Positions 57,239-64,000 of a DNA stretch of 64,000 bases are shown piece after piece. Under the pieces are notes generated by a model. It was not told the origin of the DNA. It did no database searches and saw only the letters and a list, made by a program, of their open reading frames with translations. Position 1 is the stretch's first letter; each line of letters begins with the position of its first letter. A program made the translations under genes and the position numbers. This DNA is from Saccharothrix sp. NRRL B-16348 (GTDB lineage: Bacteria > Actinomycetota > Actinomycetes > Mycobacteriales > Pseudonocardiaceae), in contig NZ_LGED01000114.1 of the NCBI RefSeq assembly GCF_001280085.1, positions 121,811 through 185,810 of the forward strand, written 5' to 3'.

Positions 57239-58171
57239 CTACTGCTGGACGAACGCCGTGAGCATGGGCAGGAAGCCTGCCGCGAGTTGGTCGCGCCGAG
57301 CGATCCCGGGGCGGGGGTCACCCGTGAACAGGCTGTGGTCGGCACCGGGGAACACCGCGATTCCGTGCCGGCCCCGCTCGACGTCCGGCAGGGCCGCCGC
57401 GATCCTGGCCACGCTGGTGGACACGGGCACCGAGTCGTCGGCTCCGCCGAACAACGCGAGCACGGGACAGGTCAACTCGGGAAGCAGTTCCGCGGGATCG
57501 ATGTCCATGCTGCGCGCGAAGAACTCCGCCGTCGCGGGGGTGGCGGTGGCCTGGGTCACCACGTCGTACCAGGTCCTGTCGGCGTACTGCCGCCGAACGT
57601 CGACCACTTGGGCGGCCGGCTCACCGGAGCGGAGCCTGCGGGCCTGCTCGTCCACCCAGGCCATGCCTTCAGCGTGGTCCTCGCCGTCCACCCCGTCACG
57701 GCGAAGCCAACTGTCGATGCGCATGCGTTCCTGCTCGGCCATGCTCACGCCGGGACCGCTGATCGTCACGACCCGGTCGATCGCCTCCGGGCTCGTCCTC
57801 GCCGCCAGCAGCGACACCCAGCCGCCCTGGCTCCACCCGATCAAGCCGATCCGATGGCGATCGACACCGCGCCACCCGCGCAGCACCTCGACCGCGGTCA
57901 ACGCCTCAGCCGCCCGATCGGCGAAGGACTGCGTCCGCCAGTCCCCGGGCGACTTCCCGCAACCGGGTTTGTCGTGCACCAGCACCGCGACGCCGACCTC
58001 GCTGATCGTCTCGGGCCAGCCGCCCCACTCCTCGATGCCCCCGCACCCACTGCCGTCGACGAACACCAGGCCCGGAACCGGGCGATCGGACCTCGGTCGA
58101 CGCACGACCGCACGCAAGTCACCCGCTCCACTGGGAACAACGGTCGATTCCACGATGAAGTCAGCCCCCAC
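57239..58171 (-). CDS. Alpha/beta hydrolase
   Basis: 310 residues. The oxyanion region DGSGCGGIEEWGGW, nucleophile elbow GWSQGGW (Ser), a late acid in FGGADDSVP and the catalytic histidine in GADHSLF give a full triad. The family acts on esters, lactones or peptides; nothing indicates the substrate. It lies 25 bases after the binding-protein gene on the same strand and may be the tail of that operon. Confidence 0.85.
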   Translation of the reverse strand: MGADFIVESTVVPSGAGDLRAVVRRPRSDRPVPGLVFVDGSGCGGIEEWGGWPETISEVGVAVLVHDKPGCGKSPGDWRTQSFADRAAEALTAVEVLRGWRGVDRHRIGLIGWSQGGWVSLLAARTSPEAIDRVVTISGPGVSMAEQERMRIDSWLRRDGVDGEDHAEGMAWVDEQARRLRSGEPAAQVVDVRRQYADRTWYDVVTQATATPATAEFFARSMDIDPAELLPELTCPVLALFGGADDSVPVSTSVARIAAALPDVERGRHGIAVFPGADHSLFTGDPRPGIARRDQLAAGFLPMLTAFVQQ

Positions 58172-58196
58172 CGAACGACGGTAACAGGCACCGCCG

Positions 58197-59108
58197 CTAG
58201 GCGTGTTCCGGAGGGCTGATCAACGACTCGGGGATCGCCGAGTCCTGCGTGCCCCACTTGTCCAGGATCCGCTGGTAGGCGCCGTCCTTGACCAGTTTGT
58301 TCACCGCCGCCTGGAACGCGGGCGTGAGCGGCGAGCCCTTGGGGAAGGCGAAGCCCACGTCGAGGCGCTTGAACTCGCCCAGGAACTTCAGGTTCGGCTG
58401 GTTGTCCGCCGCGTAGCGCAGGCCGTTGATCGTGCTCATCACGACGTCGATGTGGCGTTGTCGCAGACCGAGGTAGATCGCCGCCGTCTCGGCGAAGCTG
58501 AACACCTCGTACTCCGGTTTGCCCGCATCGGGGCAGATGTGCTTCTCCCGCTCCAACGTCGCCTCGAACGTGGTGCCCGCGCCTGTTCCGATCTTCAGGC
58601 CGCACAGCGCCAGGAGCCCGTCCACCCTCGGCACGCGGTCGTCGTCGGCGCGGACCGCGAAGCCCTGGCCGTCGTTGATGTAGGTGACGAAGTCGATCGT
58701 CTGCTTCCGCGCCTCGGTGACGCCGAAGTTGCCGGTGCCGACGTCGTACTTGCCGCCGGACAGCGACGGCAGGATCGTCTCGAAGCTCGCCACCTCCCGT
58801 TCGATGCGCAGCCCGAGGATCGTCGCCACCGCCTCGGACACGTCGACGTCCAAGCCGAGCACGGTCTTGTTGTCGTCGGCGTAGTAGGACGACGGCGGCT
58901 GGCCGCCCACCGACGAGCCGAACTTCACCACGCCCGCGGCGCGCACGTCCTCCGGCAGCAGCGCGGCGATCGCGTCGTCCTTCGACAACGCCGACAGCAC
59001 GTCGGCCGTCGGCTGCACGCCCGACGCGGGCGCGTCCACCGGGCCGCCGCACCCGGAGACCACCAGTGCGAGCAGGGCGGTCGGCATCAACAGGGATCTG
59101 CTGCGCAT
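58197..59108 (-). CDS. Amino-acid-type ABC transporter substrate-binding lipoprotein
   Basis: 303 residues with a lipoprotein signal (ALLALVVSGCGG). The bacterial solute-binding family 3 pattern is present: VLGLDVDVSEAVATILGLRIE, LPSLSGGKYDVGTGNFGVTEARKQTIDF and LRQRHIDVVMSTINGLRYAA. Family 3 proteins bind polar amino acids; with the divergent permease at 61120 it forms an importer that may carry cystine or another sulfur compound. It follows the GNAT gene by three bases. Confidence 0.88.
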   Translation of the reverse strand: MRSRSLLMPTALLALVVSGCGGPVDAPASGVQPTADVLSALSKDDAIAALLPEDVRAAGVVKFGSSVGGQPPSSYYADDNKTVLGLDVDVSEAVATILGLRIEREVASFETILPSLSGGKYDVGTGNFGVTEARKQTIDFVTYINDGQGFAVRADDDRVPRVDGLLALCGLKIGTGAGTTFEATLEREKHICPDAGKPEYEVFSFAETAAIYLGLRQRHIDVVMSTINGLRYAADNQPNLKFLGEFKRLDVGFAFPKGSPLTPAFQAAVNKLVKDGAYQRILDKWGTQDSAIPESLISPPEHA

Positions 59109-59111
59109 GAG

Positions 59112-59588
59112 CTACCTCAGGTCCTTCTCGAACGGCAGGGGGCCGGTGGTGAGCGGGGCGGCGGTCACGTCGAAGAGCGGCGTGTAGCCCGTGGCCAGGT
59201 ACAAACCCTTGGCCTCCGGCTGTAGTGGGCCGGTGGTCAAGTAGAGGCGTCGATAGCCGAACCCGACGGCGTCGCGTTCGAGTTCGGCGATCACCCGGCG
59301 GGCGAAGCCGCGTCGCCGGTGCCGGGAGTGCGTCCAGATCCTCTTCAGCTCCGCGGTGTGCTCGTCGTGGCGCATGAACGCGCCACCGGCCACCGCCTCG
59401 CCGTTCTCGAACAGCAGCACGAGCGTGCCGTGTGGCGGCGCGAAGACGCCCGGGTCGTACCGGGTCATCTCCTTGCGGGCGTGCTCGCCGTAGCGGGACA
59501 CGTACTCGTGGGTCAACTCCTCCTTCAACGGCGCGGTGGCCGGGTCCTCCCAACGGACCCGGCGGGCCACCAGGGTGTCCGCCGTCAT
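59112..59588 (-). CDS. GNAT-family N-acetyltransferase
   Basis: 158 residues from ATG 59588. The acetyl-CoA loop region is HSRHRRRGFARRVIAELERDA, and GYRRLYLTTGPLQPEAKGLYLATGYTPLF follows, as usual in the family. It sits between the monooxygenase and binding-protein genes with 13- and 3-base gaps, so it belongs to that operon. The substrate is unknown. Confidence 0.87.
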   Translation of the reverse strand: MTADTLVARRVRWEDPATAPLKEELTHEYVSRYGEHARKEMTRYDPGVFAPPHGTLVLLFENGEAVAGGAFMRHDEHTAELKRIWTHSRHRRRGFARRVIAELERDAVGFGYRRLYLTTGPLQPEAKGLYLATGYTPLFDVTAAPLTTGPLPFEKDLR

Positions 59589-59601
59589 CCCCGCACCGCT
59601 G

Positions 59602-60741
59602 TCATCCGTCCACCGCGATCTCGCGTCGCGGTTCCACGATCTTCGCGGCACGTTCCCGCTCGCGCTTGGCGACTTCCTCGCGCACGATCGGGATCACGTG
59701 ACGCCCGAAGTCGATCGTGTCGTTGATCATGTCGTAGCCGCGGGCGGACAGGATGTCCACGCCCAGGTCGTAGTAGTCCAGCAGGGCCTGCGCCACGGTT
59801 TCCGGCGTGCCGACGAGGGCGTTGGAGTTGCCCGCGCCACCGGTCGCGGCGGCGGTCGGCGTCCAGAGGGCGCGGTCGAAGCGCTCGCCCCGTTCGGCGA
59901 TCTCCAGCAGCCGCTGCGAGCCCGTGTTCTCCGGGTTCGTCAACGAGTGCCTGCGGGTCAACGGGTTGTGACCCGAGGTGCGCGCCTTGATCGCGTCCAC
60001 CGTTCGGTACGCCTTCTCCCACGCCAGCTCCTCGGTCGCGCCGAGGATCGGGCGGAACGCCACCTGGATGCGCGGCACGTCGGTCCGCCCGGCGTCCTTC
60101 GCGGCCTGCTTCACGGACTCGATCTGCGCGGCCGTGTCGGCCAGCGGCTCGCCCCACAGGCAGAAGATGTCCGCTTCCGCCCCGCCTGCTCGGTACGCGG
60201 CGGGGGAGGAGCCGCCGAACGACACGTTCGGCCGGGGCTGCTGCACGGGGAACACGTCGCTCAGGAAGTCGGCGAACTTGTAGTGTTCGCCGTCGTGGTC
60301 GAAGGGTTCGCGCGAGGTCCAGACCTTCTTGACGATGCGGATGTACTCCCGCGTGCGCGAGTAGCGCTCGTCCTTGGTCAGGTAGTCGCCCTCACGCTGC
60401 TGCTCGTGGTCCGTGCCGCCGGTGATGAAGTGCACCGTCAGCCGGCCGTCGCTGATCTGGTCGAGCGTGGCGAAGGTCTTCGCGGCGAACGTCGGGTAGG
60501 AGACGTTCGGCCGGTGTGCCAGCAGGATCTGGAGCTTGTCCAGCTTGGTGGCGATGTACGCGGCGGCCTGGGCGGGTTCGGGTGAGCCCGAGCCGTAGGC
60601 GAACAGCACCCGGTCCCAGCCGTGTTCTTCGTGCGCGCGGGCCAGCCGCAGCGTGTAGTCCTTGTCGAACGACGGACCGCTGAGCGGTTGCGTTTCGGAA
60701 CCGTCGTTGGTGCCGCCGATCCCCAGGAACTCAACAGGCAC
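59602..60741 (-). CDS. LLM-class flavin-dependent monooxygenase, alkanesulfonate monooxygenase (SsuD)-like
   Basis: 379 residues from GTG 60741 with GGAAGG seven bases upstream. Family features include VEFLGIGGTNDGSET, KLQILLAHRPNVSYPTFAAKTFATLDQISDGRLTVHFITGG and PNVSFGGSSPAAY. SsuD-like enzymes use FMNH2 to release sulfite from sulfonates. The partial flavin reductase at 63865 and the ABC import genes nearby suggest a sulfur-scavenging locus. A leader ORF with a cysteine-sensing signature lies upstream. Confidence 0.87.
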   Translation of the reverse strand: MPVEFLGIGGTNDGSETQPLSGPSFDKDYTLRLARAHEEHGWDRVLFAYGSGSPEPAQAAAYIATKLDKLQILLAHRPNVSYPTFAAKTFATLDQISDGRLTVHFITGGTDHEQQREGDYLTKDERYSRTREYIRIVKKVWTSREPFDHDGEHYKFADFLSDVFPVQQPRPNVSFGGSSPAAYRAGGAEADIFCLWGEPLADTAAQIESVKQAAKDAGRTDVPRIQVAFRPILGATEELAWEKAYRTVDAIKARTSGHNPLTRRHSLTNPENTGSQRLLEIAERGERFDRALWTPTAAATGGAGNSNALVGTPETVAQALLDYYDLGVDILSARGYDMINDTIDFGRHVIPIVREEVAKRERERAAKIVEPRREIAVDG

Positions 60742-61119
60742 GTTGACACCTTCCACGTGATTGGTGCATGGAGACCCCCGATTCGGGGTCGTCGAAGAGA
60801 AAGAGGGCACGCCGACGCGCCGACGACGTTGAGGGAGACGCGCGCGGGAGGTCGGCGGACAGGGCTCAGCCAGGAACAGGCGTCAGCCCGAACAGGAGGC
60901 GGACCACACCCGACCGAAGTCGATGTGGCCGCGGATGACCAGCCGCGTGGATTCCACGATCCCAGTGGAGCAGCGGGGCGAGTGGTCGTCAACGACGGTT
61001 CGACCCGTGTCCAGATACCGGAATGCCTTGACGTGCCTCGCAGACACCCGCTTACGATCACCACGCGGCGTTGAGGGACGCGGCACTGTGTCGTGATCCC
61101 TCCTGCTCTGGAGCAGCCG
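60742..61119. promoter_or_regulatory. Divergent regulatory region of the sulfur-type locus
   Basis: 378 bases between the monooxygenase (reverse) and the permease (forward). Apart from the leader ORF at 60883-60957 I see no gene. A short hairpin (CCCCCGATTCGGGG, 60776-60789) lies between the leader and the monooxygenase and could be part of an attenuator. Confidence 0.4.
60883..60957 (-). CDS. Short Cys-containing leader peptide of the actinobacterial sulfur type
   Basis: A 24-residue frame from GTG 60957. Its second half RGHIDFGRVWSASC fits the recurrent actinobacterial leader pattern R-x-H-x-D-(L/F)-x-R-(V)-x-S-x-x-C found before sulfur-assimilation operons, ending two residues after the cysteine. 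It lies 141 bases before the monooxygenase start on the same strand. Such leaders are thought to act as cysteine-responsive translational attenuators. Confidence 0.65.
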   Translation of the reverse strand: MESTRLVIRGHIDFGRVWSASCSG

Positions 61120-61953
61120 ATGAGCGCCTCGACCGTCATCTCACCGCCGCAGGCCCACGGGGCCGCCGAGATCGTCCCGCTCCGGCGTCCCTGGCGCTGG
61201 GCGTCCGCGGCTGTCGTGCTCGCCGCGCTGGGCGTGGTGCTGTGGTCCGTGGTGACCAACGAGCAGTTCCAGTGGGACGTGGTCGCCCGGTACTTCACCA
61301 CCGGGGCTGTGCTGCGCGGTCTCGGCCTGACGCTGTGGCTGACCGCGCTGACGATGGTGCTGGGCTTCGTGATCGGCGGCGTGCTGGCCGTGATGCGGCT
61401 GTCGGGCAACCCGGTGCTGGTCGGCGTGAGCTGGGGTTACGTCTGGCTGTTCCGATCCGTGCCGCTGCTGGTGCAGTTGCTGTTCTGGTTCAACATCGGT
61501 GCCCTGTACCCGGCGCTGTCCGGCGCCACGCCGGTGATCGGGCCGATGACGTCAGTGATCATCGGACTGGTGTTGCACGAGGCCGCCTACGCCGCCGAGA
61601 TCGTGCGCGGCGGCATCCTGTCGGTGGACACCGGGCAGACCGAGGCGGCGTTGGCGCTGGGCATGCGGCGCGGGCGGGTGCTGCGCCGGATCGTGCTGCC
61701 GCAGGCGATGCGGTCGATCATCCCGGCCGGGGGCAACATGCTCATCGGCACGCTGAAGGGCACGTCGATCGTGAGCGTGCTGGCCGTGCAGGACCTGCTC
61801 TACTCGGTGCAGCTCATCTACAACCGCAACTACCTGATCATCCCGTTGCTGCTGGTGGCCACCCTCTGGTACGTCGTCGTCACCAGCCTGCTCGGCGTCG
61901 GTCAGCACTACGTCGAGCGCTACTACGCGCGCGGCGCGGGCAGGCTGTCGTGA
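61120..61953 (+). CDS. Amino-acid ABC transporter permease (HisM/GlnP family)
   Basis: 277 residues from ATG 61120 (GGAG nine bases upstream; an in-frame GTG at 61093 is the alternative). The family signature is HEAAYAAEIVRGGILSVDTGQTEAALALGM (EAA loop), preceded by LFRSVPLLVQLLFWFN. It should pair with the binding protein at 58197-59108. No ATPase gene is visible in the window. Confidence 0.88.
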   Translation: MSASTVISPPQAHGAAEIVPLRRPWRWASAAVVLAALGVVLWSVVTNEQFQWDVVARYFTTGAVLRGLGLTLWLTALTMVLGFVIGGVLAVMRLSGNPVLVGVSWGYVWLFRSVPLLVQLLFWFNIGALYPALSGATPVIGPMTSVIIGLVLHEAAYAAEIVRGGILSVDTGQTEAALALGMRRGRVLRRIVLPQAMRSIIPAGGNMLIGTLKGTSIVSVLAVQDLLYSVQLIYNRNYLIIPLLLVATLWYVVVTSLLGVGQHYVERYYARGAGRLS

Positions 61954-61984
61954 CGGCCGCCGTGGCGTTCCCGGCCCGGGCGCG

Positions 61985-63824
61985 ATGAGCACCGTCGTCC
62001 TGGTGGGTGCCGGGCCGCGTGCTTCGGGCCTCCTGGAACGGATCGGCGCCAACGCGCCGGAGCTGTTCGACGGACCGGTGCGGGTGCACCTGGTCGACCC
62101 GTTCGCGGCGGGCTCGGGACGGGTGTGGCGGCACGAGCAGTCGCCGTTGCTGAGGATGAACTCCATGGCCGAGGACGTCACCACGTTCACCGACTCGTCG
62201 GTGACGTGCGAAGGCCCGATCCGACCCGGTCCGTCCCTGGCCGAGTGGGCGTCGGACCTGTCCGCGGCGGAGCTGGAGTCGTCGGTTCGAACCGAGCTGG
62301 AGGAGCTGCGGCCCACGTCGTTCCCGAGCAGGAGGGTGCAGAGCGCGTACCTGAAGTGGTTCCACCAGCTCGCGGTGTCGGCTGCCCGACGGGAGTTCCG
62401 TCTCCGTCCACCGGACGAAGGTGGTGCGCATCACCGGTTCTCCGCAGATGCGCCAGCGGGTCTGGCTCGCCGACCGCGCCGAACCGCTGGTTGCCGACGT
62501 GGTGGTGCTCGCGTTGGGGCACCTGGACACCGTCCTCGCGCCCGAACAACAGGAACTCGCCGACTACGCCGACGCCCACGGTCTCACATACCTGCCGCCG
62601 GACTACACGGCCGACACGGACCTGTCCGTCGTGCCCGCGGGCGAGGACGTCGTGGTGCGGGGCATGGGTCTGGCGTTCATCGACCTCGCGGTGCTGCTGG
62701 GCGAGGGACGCGGCGGACGGTTCGTCCGGGTCGGCGGAACCCTGCACTACCTCCGGTCCGGCCGTGAACCACGCCTGCACGTCGGCTCTCGCCGAGGCAC
62801 GCCGTACCACTCCAAGACCGGCTATCGCTTGCAAGGCGCTCCGCCGGAGCCGCCGCGGTTCTTCCTCGCGTCCGAGCTGCTGAAACGTCCAGGAGACGTC
62901 GATTTCCGGTGGCACGCCTGGCCCTTGATGGCGAAGGAAGTCGCGTACGGCCACTACCGCGAACTGTTCACCGCGCACCGGTCCCGCGTGCGGCGGTCGT
63001 GGGAGGAGTTCTCGGCCCGGTTCGCCGAACTGGACTGGTACAGCGACGACATGCGAGCGCTGGAACGCGAAGCCGTGCCCGCGGCCGCGGACCGCGTCGA
63101 CTTCGAACTGCTGGACCGCCCCATCGACGGCTTGGCGTTCTCGTCGTCCGACGGCTTCCAGGAGTTCTTGCGCGCCCACACCGCCGCCGATCTGGCCCGC
63201 CGCTCGGACCCGACGCACAGCGCCGACCTGGGCGCCTTCCTCTCGCTGCTCGGCGTCTACGGCCAGTTCTCGATCCTCTCCGCGTCCGGCCGCCTGCGCG
63301 GCGACACCGGTTGGTGGCACGGCTTCTTCAGCTCGATCGCGAGCGGCCCGCCGCCGGACCGCCTGGAGGAACTCCTCGCGTTGTCCCGCGCGGGTGTGGT
63401 TCGTTTCCTCGGCGCCGACACTTGGGTCCGTGCCGAGGAGGGAGTGTTCCTCGCCGGCAGCCGCAGCGTCCCGTCGCACGTGGTCCGCGCGACAGGCCTG
63501 ATCGAGGCCCGCCTCCCCGTGCACACCCTGACCCACACGGCCGACCCGTTGCTCCGGTCGCTGTCGGCGGCGGGGGACGTGAGCGACGTCGACGGCATGG
63601 TTCGGGTCGATCCGTCCGACAGTCGGATCGTCGACGCCACCGGCACACCGCACGCGCGGCGGTTCGCCGTGGGGCCGTACACCACGAACAAGGCTTACGC
63701 GGCTTTCGCGCGTCCGAACACGAACGCCCCGAACTTCCGACAGAGCGATGCCGTGGCGCGTGCGGTCCTGCGCTTCCTCGCCGCCGCGGCGGCAGATGGC
63801 GCGGACGACGAGTCCGCAGCCTGA
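61985..63824 (+). pseudogene. FAD/NAD(P)-binding protein, frameshifted
   Basis: The N-terminal part starts at ATG 61985 with the dinucleotide loop VVLVGAGPRASGLLERI and runs in frame to AYLKWFHQLAV. Around 62375-62385 the protein continues in another frame (RLPDGSSVSVHRTKVVRITG) and then stays open to 63824, ending NAPNFRQSDAVARAVLRF. A one-base insertion or two-base deletion explains the break. Joined, the product is about 612 residues, the size of actinobacterial FAD/NAD(P)-binding proteins of this type. Either the gene is broken or the sequence has an error here. The predicted role is a flavin oxidoreductase linked to the adjacent import and monooxygenase genes. Confidence 0.65.
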
Positions 63825-63864
63825 CCCCGGCGGAGGAACGCCCGCTCAGGCCCAGGCCGCGGTG

Positions 63865-64000
63865 TCAGGCCACGGACGTGTACCGGCCCCGGAAGCGGAC
63901 CAGGGGTGGGTTGCCGGTGTTGTGCTGGATCTCCAGCGGTTCGCCCACCAGGGCGACGTGGTCGCCCACCACGATGCGGCGGACCGTGCGGCAGCGGAAG
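63865..64000 (-). CDS. Flavin reductase-like protein (C-terminal part only)
   Basis: The last 44 residues are visible on the reverse strand (CRTVRRIVVGDHVALVGEPLEIQ, then PPLVRFRGRYTSVA). HRIVVGxVxxV followed by PLV-x-F-x-GRY is the C-terminal pattern of flavin-reductase-like proteins. It would supply reduced flavin to the SsuD-like monooxygenase. The rest lies outside the window. Confidence 0.6.
   Translation of the reverse strand, partial: FRCRTVRRIVVGDHVALVGEPLEIQHNTGNPPLVRFRGRYTSVA

Noticed and set aside
61071..61122. Second Cys-containing leader (LCRDPSCSG) before the permease
   Set aside because: The frame lacks the R-x-H-x-D element, does not stop after the cysteines and runs on through the permease gene in another frame.

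Overview
The window is about 64 kb of very GC-rich DNA with strong third-position GC bias, many GTG starts and ATGA/GTGA start-stop overlaps. Gene content (ECF sigma factors, LCP protein, RCC1 and VDLSG-repeat secreted proteins, DrrAB-type exporter, MbtH, butirosin-type carrier-protein chemistry) points to a filamentous actinomycete, most likely Pseudonocardiales of the Saccharothrix/Actinosynnema/Lentzea type. The genus is inference.

Region 1 (1-35563) looks like a peptide natural-product cluster. A translationally coupled operon at the left edge encodes an ATP-grasp ligase (partial), a DAP-decarboxylase-like PLP enzyme, a free acyl carrier protein, a thiolase-fold protein, an ACAD-C-terminal-like protein and an acyl-CoA dehydrogenase. 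The first three resemble the butirosin BtrJ/BtrK/BtrI route that loads Glu on a carrier protein and decarboxylates it. A reverse-strand block of two tandemly duplicated gene types (P-loop kinases; split RCC1 propeller proteins) follows. Then come a tryptophan-halogenase-type enzyme (reverse), an SbnB/SbnA pair that should make L-2,3-diaminopropionate (Dap), and a single 4953-residue NRPS with order C-A-T-E / C-A-T / C-A-T / C-A-T-TE. Two A domains (1 and 3) share an acidic Dap-compatible pocket, A4 carries the classical Gly code, and A2 is unassigned. An ABC-2 exporter pair, P450, MbtH, Na+/H+ antiporter and flavin reductase complete the operon, which ends at a strong hairpin (35528-35563). 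Inferred product: acyl starter, then D-Dap, X, Dap, Gly, probably chlorinated and oxidised.

Region 2 (35582-43112) is mixed: a hypothetical gene, an LCP protein with its SigE-family sigma factor, an RHH-ClpN fusion with an operator-like repeat over its own promoter, a scar where a broken VOC gene abuts a broken GH127-lectin gene, a zinc-finger anti-sigma-like protein, a [2Fe-2S] ferredoxin and a second ECF sigma factor.

Region 3 (43210-51639) is the other highlight: a nicotianamine-like opine metallophore cluster. It holds a DapF-type racemase (CntK-like), nicotianamine-synthase-like enzyme (CntL-like), opine dehydrogenase (CntM-like), MFS exporter, then a FecB/FecC/FecD-type uptake ABC transporter and a methyltransferase, all in one direction behind a perfect CRP-type palindrome. 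The importer is of siderophore type, whereas staphylopine uses an Opp/Nik-type importer. A secreted His-rich protein follows.

Region 4 (52850-64000) holds a truncated RibD/DHFR-like gene, a BBE-type flavoprotein with an AraC regulator, a secreted S1 serine protease, and a likely sulfur-acquisition locus: LLM monooxygenase, GNAT, amino-acid-type binding protein, permease, a frameshifted FAD protein and a partial flavin reductase, with a short Cys-containing leader ORF upstream of the monooxygenase. No tRNA, rRNA, CRISPR array or transposase was seen.
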